DNA of 9,055 bases. Origin: Clostridia bacterium. GTDB lineage: Bacteria; Bacillota_A; Clostridia; Oscillospirales; CAG-272. The stretch covers positions 1-9,055 of the forward strand of contig JAFUQY010000071.1 in the NCBI GenBank assembly GCA_017472105.1, in the 5' to 3' direction. The notes under the pieces were generated by a model, which saw only the letters and a list, made by a program, of their open reading frames with translations, was not told where the DNA came from and did not search any database. The translations under genes were made by a program, and so were the position numbers. Of the stretch, positions 5,664-9,055 are shown one piece after another; position 1 is the first letter of the stretch; each line of letters opens with the position of its first letter.

Positions 5664-6713
5664 TTATGCGCGGCATAGGATGCCTGCATGCGGCGGGATT
5701 CCGAGATTGACCGTGTCGCCGGCGCGGATGGAGTTGTCCAAACCGTACCGCATCGACGTCAGGCGCACACCGTCCGATTCGGCTGTGATCCGCATGATGC
5801 CGCCGGCAAAGTTCACGTCGGTTACGGTGCACGGGATGCCGTCTTCGCGGACTGCCAGCTTCTCGCCGCGCACTGCCGTCATCACGGTATCACCCGGCTG
5901 ATGCTCTTCCCTGCCCGCACGCACGGTGAGCTCACGACCCGCAAACGACACCACGGCGGAATCCCCGTCCTGACGCAGGAATGTGCACGGGAGAATGTTC
6001 GCCTCGCCCACAAAACGCGCGACATAGACCGAATCCGGTTCATCGTAAATCTCCGACGGCGTGCCGATCTGCAGGAATTTTCCTCCCTGCATCACTGCCA
6101 CCCGGTCGGACATGTTCAAAGCCTCTTCCTGATCGTGCGTGATGTACACAAACGTGATGCCGAGCTGCTTCTGAATCCGCTTCAGCTCCGTCTGCATCGC
6201 GCGGCGAAGGTTCAGATCCAGCGCACCCAGCGGCTCGTCAAGGAGGAGAACATCCGGCTTTCCGATCACGGCACGGGCGATGGCAATTCTCTGACGCTGA
6301 CCGCCGGAGAGGGCGTGAGGATACCGGCTCCCGTACCCGTCCATCTGCACGAGGGAGAGGGCTTCCTCCACGCGCGGCTTGATTTCCGACTTCTTCACTC
6401 CCGCGATTTTCAGCGGATACGCGATGTTGTCCCAGACCGTCATGTGCGGGAAGAGGGCGTAGTTCTGGAAAACGGTGTTCACGGAGCGCAGATTCGGTGC
6501 GAGCGAGGTCACATCCCGCCCGTTGAGGAAAACGGAACCGCTGTCCGGCTCTTCCAGACCGCTGATGATCCGCAGAAGGGTCGTCTTCCCGCATCCGGAC
6601 GAGCCGAGAATGGTCAGGAATTCCCCGCGGGCAACGGTAAAGGAAAGCCCCGAAATCACGGAAGTTTCCCCGAAGGATTTTGACAGATTCACAAGTTTGA
6701 GTATATCGGGCAC
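5664..6713 (-). CDS. potA: PotA-type ATP-binding protein of a polyamine-type ABC importer
   Basis: A 349-residue ATPase that powers import through PotB and PotC; the length is close to other PotA proteins. All ABC motifs are present: Walker A GSSGCGKT (37-44), Q-loop FQNYALFPH (82-90), signature LSGGQRQR (135-142), Walker B VLLLDEP (155-161), D-loop GALD and the switch histidine in THDQEE (~193). A C-terminal regulatory TOBE-like domain spans ~240-349. The start is GTG at 6711-6713, preceded by a modest AGGTG. No ATG in frame gives an N-terminus that fits better: the first residues DILKLVNLSKSFG are already the normal beginning. It is the first gene of the operon and lies downstream of a good promoter. 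Family members can also carry other substrates (spermidine, putrescine, other cations), so gene name reflects family. Confidence 0.93.
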   Translation of the reverse strand: MPDILKLVNLSKSFGETSVISGLSFTVARGEFLTILGSSGCGKTTLLRIISGLEEPDSGSVFLNGRDVTSLAPNLRSVNTVFQNYALFPHMTVWDNIAYPLKIAGVKKSEIKPRVEEALSLVQMDGYGSRYPHALSGGQRQRIAIARAVIGKPDVLLLDEPLGALDLNLRRAMQTELKRIQKQLGITFVYITHDQEEALNMSDRVAVMQGGKFLQIGTPSEIYDEPDSVYVARFVGEANILPCTFLRQDGDSAVVSFAGRELTVRAGREEHQPGDTVMTAVRGEKLAVREDGIPCTVTDVNFAGGIMRITAESDGVRLTSMRYGLDNSIRAGDTVNLGIPPHAGILCRA

Positions 6714-6755
6714 GGCACACCTATGGTAATTTTAAAATTTTGATTGGATAATTTT

Positions 6756-6784
6756 ATAATAGCATAGGATGGCGGTGTTGTCAA
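6756..6784 (-). promoter_or_regulatory. promoter of the potABCD operon
   Basis: On the minus strand TTGACA (complement of 6779-6784) is followed after 17 bases by TATTAT (complement of 6756-6761), five of six to consensus. Transcription would start near 6749, leaving a leader of ~36 nt before the GTG of potA. A 12-bp AATTTTAAAATT palindrome (6728-6739) sits in that leader and could be an operator, although it may only reflect AT-richness. Confidence 0.8.
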
Positions 6785-6896
6785 GAAAAATTTGCAGTTA
6801 AAGAGGGTGTAATAATGCGGAATGCAGAATGAATGGGCGGATGTTTGCGGATGGACATGATGCGCGCCGCAGGTTGAGTAGGTTCACGCCTCATCC

Positions 6897-6980
6897 GTCA
6901 CGATTTTTTAAGAAAAAACCGTGACACCTTCCCCGGCTGCGTTTGTGAAGTTGAAATTTCCAGCGACTGCACGGGGAAGG
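6897..6980. repeat. REP-like double hairpin
   Basis: Two adjoining hairpins are seen. In the first, GTCACG-A-TTTTTT (6897-6909) pairs with AAAAAA-C-CGTGAC (6913-6925) around AAG, with one A/C mismatch. In the second, CCTTCCCCG (6927-6935) pairs with CGGGGAAGG (6972-6980). Flanking CCTCATCCGTCACG and GGGGAAGG words resemble dispersed repeats of gut Clostridia as I remember them; this is not checked. With no T-run after either stem, it is not an obvious terminator. Confidence 0.65.
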
Positions 6981-7030
6981 CTTGTTAAGGGTGGCGTCCC
7001 GGAGCATCGCCGTAAGAACAACTGCGTTTG

Positions 7031-7140
7031 CGCCGCAGGCTGAAATTTACCCGGGCAATCCGGTGACACATCCCCAAGATCAGTGCCCGAAGCGGTTCAA
7101 TCTCGCCGCCGCAGGCTGAGTTTACCGAGGGAATCCAGTG
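7031..7140. repeat. degenerate ~35-bp repeat, two clear copies
   Basis: Units at 7031-7065 and 7107-7140 share CGCCGCAGGCTGA, then TTTACC, GG, AATCC and GTG in the same order, with one indel. A third, weaker copy starts at 6865 (CGCCGCAGGTTGAG) and merges with the REP-like hairpin. The units lie 76 bp apart. Confidence 0.6.
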
Positions 7141-7240
7141 TCCTGTACGATAAAGGAAGCTGTCTTCACTCAAAAATTGCACGGGTATGAATCCCTCGCC
7201 CGCCGGAGGCATTGGGTCCAGGCACTCCTGGTTGCCGAAT

Positions 7241-7267
7241 CGAGAGCCCGGCAATGGAGGGTTCTCG
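7241..7267. repeat. 9-bp stem hairpin
   Basis: CGAGAGCCC (7241-7249) can pair with GGGTTCTCG (7259-7267) with one G-T wobble around a 9-base loop. A competing stem TTGCCG (7232-7237) / CGGCAA (7249-7254) overlaps it, so the two are mutually exclusive. Function unknown. Confidence 0.5.
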
Positions 7268-7297
7268 CGCCGCACGCGTAGTGCATAAAATCAATTT

Positions 7298-7314
7298 GAA
7301 AAGCGGAGCTTTTC
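7298..7314 (-). terminator. possible weak terminator hairpin
   Basis: GAAAAGC (7298-7304) pairs with GCTTTTC (7308-7314) around GGA. The core AAAAGCGGAGCTTTT is shared with the pot operon terminator near 2275-2289. On the minus strand it is followed by AAATTGATTTT, a poor T-run. It could end a minus-strand transcript from ~7430 or be an isolated palindrome. Confidence 0.35.
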
Positions 7315-7327
7315 TACATCAAATCCC

Positions 7328-7364
7328 TGACGCTTCAGACACCCCAAACCCGCTGTAAGCGAAC
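7328..7364. repeat. 37-bp direct repeat, copy 1
   Basis: Identical to 7375-7411 over 37 bases, with a 10-bp spacer (GATATTCCCA) between the copies. Within the unit CGCTTCAG can pair with CTGTAAGCG with one bulged base around a 14-base loop, so each copy is also a hairpin. Confidence 0.85.
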
Positions 7365-7374
7365 GATATTCCCA

Positions 7375-7411
7375 TGACGCTTCAGACACCCCAAACCCGC
7401 TGTAAGCGAAC
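7375..7411. repeat. 37-bp direct repeat, copy 2
   Basis: Exact second copy of 7328-7364, period 47 bp. The 10-bp gap is too short for a CRISPR spacer, and only two copies exist. Confidence 0.85.
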
Positions 7412-7414
7412 CAT
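7382..7414 (-). other. 10-codon minus-strand frame behind a strong Shine-Dalgarno sequence
   Basis: On the minus strand TTAGGAGG (complement of 7425-7432) precedes an ATG (7412-7414) by 10 bases. The frame reads MVRLQRVWGV and stops inside the 37-bp repeat. It may be a relic of a lost gene start, a leader peptide or coincidence. A second frame in the other phase (7319-7375, 18 codons) has no good Shine-Dalgarno sequence. Confidence 0.25.
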
Positions 7415-7504
7415 AAAACTAAGACCTCCTAAGAATACATCAAAATTAACATTTATCATCCTTTGTTCATAAAATCCCTTTGATTTTTGCCGCCGGATGC
7501 GATA

Positions 7505-7513
7505 TGATATAAT
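7505..7513 (+). promoter_or_regulatory. extended -10 promoter of the activase gene
   Basis: TGATATAAT is a perfect extended -10 (TGn plus TATAAT at 7508-7513). No good -35 stands at the normal distance; TTGCCG (7487-7492) with a 15-bp spacer is the closest. Transcription would start near 7520, leaving a ~54-nt leader that ends in GGGAGGT (7559-7565). Confidence 0.65.
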
Positions 7514-7573
7514 GTAGCGCATTGTGTTTTATCCGCGCGAAAAATGTAAATTACCCTCGGGAGGTCACGGATT

Positions 7574-9055
7574 TTGACTATCCTTTCTCAGAATAACAAT
7601 CTTACCGAAAATAAAATCGCTCTCGGCGTCGACGTCGGCTCCACGACCGCTAAAATCGCGGTGGTGAAGAACGGCGAGGTCGTATGGCAGACCTATGAAC
7701 GCCATTATTCCCGCATCCGCGAAACACTCACCCGCATGCTCCGCGATACACGCAGTCTGCTCGGGGACGACGGATTCACCGCTGCCATTTCCGGTTCCGC
7801 CGGGCTCGGTCTCGCACAGGCAATCGGCGTTCCCTTCGTGCAGGAGGTGTGGGCAACCAGTCAGGTCATCCAGACCATGGATCCCGACGTTTCCACGGTC
7901 ATTGAGCTCGGCGGCGAGGATGCGAAAATCATCTTCTTCCAGGGCGGAACCGACGAACGCATGAACGGTACCTGTGCCGGCGGTACGGGCGCGTTCATTG
8001 ACCAGATGGCTTCCCTCCTCGACGTTACACCCGATGAACTGGATGAGCTGGCTTTGCAGCATAAGAAGCTCTACCCCATCGCGTCAAGATGCGGCGTGTT
8101 CGCAAAAACCGACGTGCAGCCGCTTCTCAATCAGGGCGCATCCAAGGCAGACGTCGCCGCGTCCATTTATCAGGCAGTCGTCAACCAGACCATCGCAGGA
8201 CTTGCACAGGGCAGAAAAATCGAAGGACGCGTCATGTTCCTCGGCGGACCGCTGTATTTCTGCAAGGGTCTGCGCGAGAGATTCATTGATACCTTAAAGC
8301 TCACCGAAGAAAACGCCGTCTTTCCCGATTTTGCGAGAAATGCCGTCTCCCTCGGTGCCGCACTGTACTCCGAAACCGCGTGCACGGAAACCTATACCAT
8401 CGATAAACTCATCTCCCTCGTGGAAGAGGCGCAGATCAAGTCCACGTCCACGAGAATGCCGCCCCTGTTCGAGAGCCAGTTCGACTACGACCGGTTCGCA
8501 GAACGCCACGCACGGGCAAGCGTCGAGGAGGTGCCCATCGGAACTTACGCCGGTAAAGCATGGCTCGGCATCGACTGCGGCTCCACGACCACGAAGCTCA
8601 CCCTCATCGGCGAGAACTGCGAAATTCTCTATACTTACTACGACTCCAACCGCGGCAACCCCGTCGCAATCGTGCGTCATGAGCTCGAAACCATCTACGA
8701 CCTGTGCGGCAGCCGGATTACCATCTGCGGCGCGTCCGTGACCGGCTACGGCGAAGACCTCATCAAAAACGCATTCTCCGTCGATTGGGGCATCGTTGAA
8801 ACCGTCGCGCACTATACCGCCGCAAAGTATTTCAAGCCCGACGTCGACTTCATCCTCGATATCGGCGGTCAGGACATCAAGTGCTTCAAAATCCGGAACG
8901 GCGCCGTCGACCGCATCATGCTCAACGAGGCTTGTTCCTCCGGATGCGGCTCCTTCATCGAAACCTTTGCGCGCTCCATGCACCTGACTGCGGAGCAGTT
9001 TGCGAAAAAGGCGCTCTTTGCAGAATCCCCGGTCAACCTCGGCTCCCGCTGTACC
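7574..9055 (+). CDS. 2-hydroxyacyl-CoA dehydratase activase-like protein, two ATPase modules (N-terminal part, runs off the right edge)
   Basis: The first 494 codons, with no stop in the window. Members are BcrA/BadF/HgdC-type ASKHA ATPases with a [4Fe-4S] cluster that transfer electrons, driven by ATP, to 2-hydroxyacyl-CoA dehydratases or benzoyl-CoA reductases. Two modules are visible. Module 1 has the phosphate motif [15 protein letters not shown] (17-31), [11 protein letters not shown] (110-120) and cluster cysteines C134 ([11 protein letters not shown]) and C173 ([12 protein letters not shown]). Module 2 repeats this: [12 protein letters not shown] (331-342), [11 protein letters not shown] (427-437), C454 ([11 protein letters not shown]) and C493 (GSRC). 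Long relatives carry further domains (DUF2229 and a dehydratase-like part) and reach ~1,400 residues. The start is TTG at 7574-7576: GGGAGGT lies ~8 bases upstream, and no in-frame ATG lies between the TAA at 7547 and module 1. The actual partner and substrate are unknown. Confidence 0.92.
   Translation, partial: MTILSQNNNLTENKIALGVDVGSTTAKIAVVKNGEVVWQTYERHYSRIRETLTRMLRDTRSLLGDDGFTAAISGSAGLGLAQAIGVPFVQEVWATSQVIQTMDPDVSTVIELGGEDAKIIFFQGGTDERMNGTCAGGTGAFIDQMASLLDVTPDELDELALQHKKLYPIASRCGVFAKTDVQPLLNQGASKADVAASIYQAVVNQTIAGLAQGRKIEGRVMFLGGPLYFCKGLRERFIDTLKLTEENAVFPDFARNAVSLGAALYSETACTETYTIDKLISLVEEAQIKSTSTRMPPLFESQFDYDRFAERHARASVEEVPIGTYAGKAWLGIDCGSTTTKLTLIGENCEILYTYYDSNRGNPVAIVRHELETIYDLCGSRITICGASVTGYGEDLIKNAFSVDWGIVETVAHYTAAKYFKPDVDFILDIGGQDIKCFKIRNGAVDRIMLNEACSSGCGSFIETFARSMHLTAEQFAKKALFAESPVNLGSRCT

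Larger units (their letters stand above)
6785..7573. other. repeat- and hairpin-rich intergenic region without a convincing gene
   Basis: These ~790 bp separate the pot promoter from the activase gene. A 96-codon minus-strand frame (6985-7275) overlaps degenerate repeats, lacks a convincing Shine-Dalgarno sequence and resembles nothing I know, so I do not call it. The content is instead a REP-like double hairpin, three copies of a degenerate repeat, further hairpins (7241-7267, 7298-7314) and a 37-bp direct repeat. Positions 6785-6860 show no structure. The promoter of the activase gene is at the right end. Confidence 0.6.

Noticed and set aside
4765..5901. 378-codon plus-strand frame across potB and the end of potA
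   Set aside because: Antisense to two well-supported genes, low-complexity and rich in Arg, His and Glu, with no recognisable domain.
3839..6997. Shared AAGGGTGGCGT word at the element's right part (3840-3850) and at 6987-6997
   Set aside because: Only 11 bp match with no similarity in the flanks; chance is adequate.
6985..7005. T-box-like word (AAGGGTGGCGTCCCGG)
   Set aside because: Similar to the T-box consensus AGGGTGGNACCGCG only in its first half. No terminator follows, and the downstream gene is not an aminoacyl-tRNA or amino-acid gene.
6985..7275. 96-codon minus-strand frame
   Set aside because: It crosses two copies of the degenerate repeat, which it reads in different frames, and lacks a clear ribosome binding site or known domain.
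7328..7411. Minimal CRISPR array
   Set aside because: Only two 37-bp units with a 10-bp gap, no further units and no cas genes.

Overview
The window looks like chromosomal DNA from an anaerobic, Gram-positive Clostridia-type bacterium, possibly a gut Oscillospirales relative. The grounds are strong Shine-Dalgarno sequences (AGGAGG, GGGAGG), a lipoprotein solute-binding protein, a MacB-type ABC ATPase of the kind common in Clostridia, and a large 2-hydroxyacyl-CoA dehydratase activase-like protein, a family typical of anaerobes. The taxonomy is inference; there is no rRNA or marker gene.

Layout, left to right. (1) Positions 1-298 (minus) hold the first 99 codons of a MacB/LolD-type ABC ATPase that runs off the left edge. 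(2) Positions 457-2147 (minus) hold two tandem paralogous GNAT-like acetyltransferases with an unusual N-terminal domain, driven by a perfect-consensus promoter (TTGACA-17-TATAAT). (3) Positions 2251-6784 (minus) hold a complete polyamine-type ABC importer operon in the order potA-potB-potC-potD, with a strong promoter before potA and an intrinsic terminator after potD. (4) A 467-bp non-coding element with 18-bp terminal inverted repeats and a 7-bp target duplication sits between potC and potD. The duplicated target includes the potC stop codon. (5) Positions 6785-7573 are about 790 bp without a convincing gene, rich in hairpins and repeats: a REP-like double hairpin, a degenerate ~35-bp repeat and an exact 37-bp direct repeat. 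(6) Positions 7574-9055 (plus) hold the first 494 codons of a two-module ATPase of the BcrA/BadF/HgdC activase family, starting at TTG and running off the right edge.

How the genes work together. PotA (ATPase), PotB and PotC (permeases) and the PotD-like lipoprotein would form one importer. The PotD-like protein has lost most of the residues known to bind polyamine in Escherichia coli PotD, so its substrate may not be spermidine or putrescine. The acetyltransferases and the activase show no evident functional link to the importer.

The most notable items are the mini-transposon inside the pot operon, the altered PotD pocket, the GNAT pair with a near-identical 87-bp 5' segment, and the repeat-dense intergenic region. 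I found no tRNA, rRNA, CRISPR array or clearly new multi-gene system.
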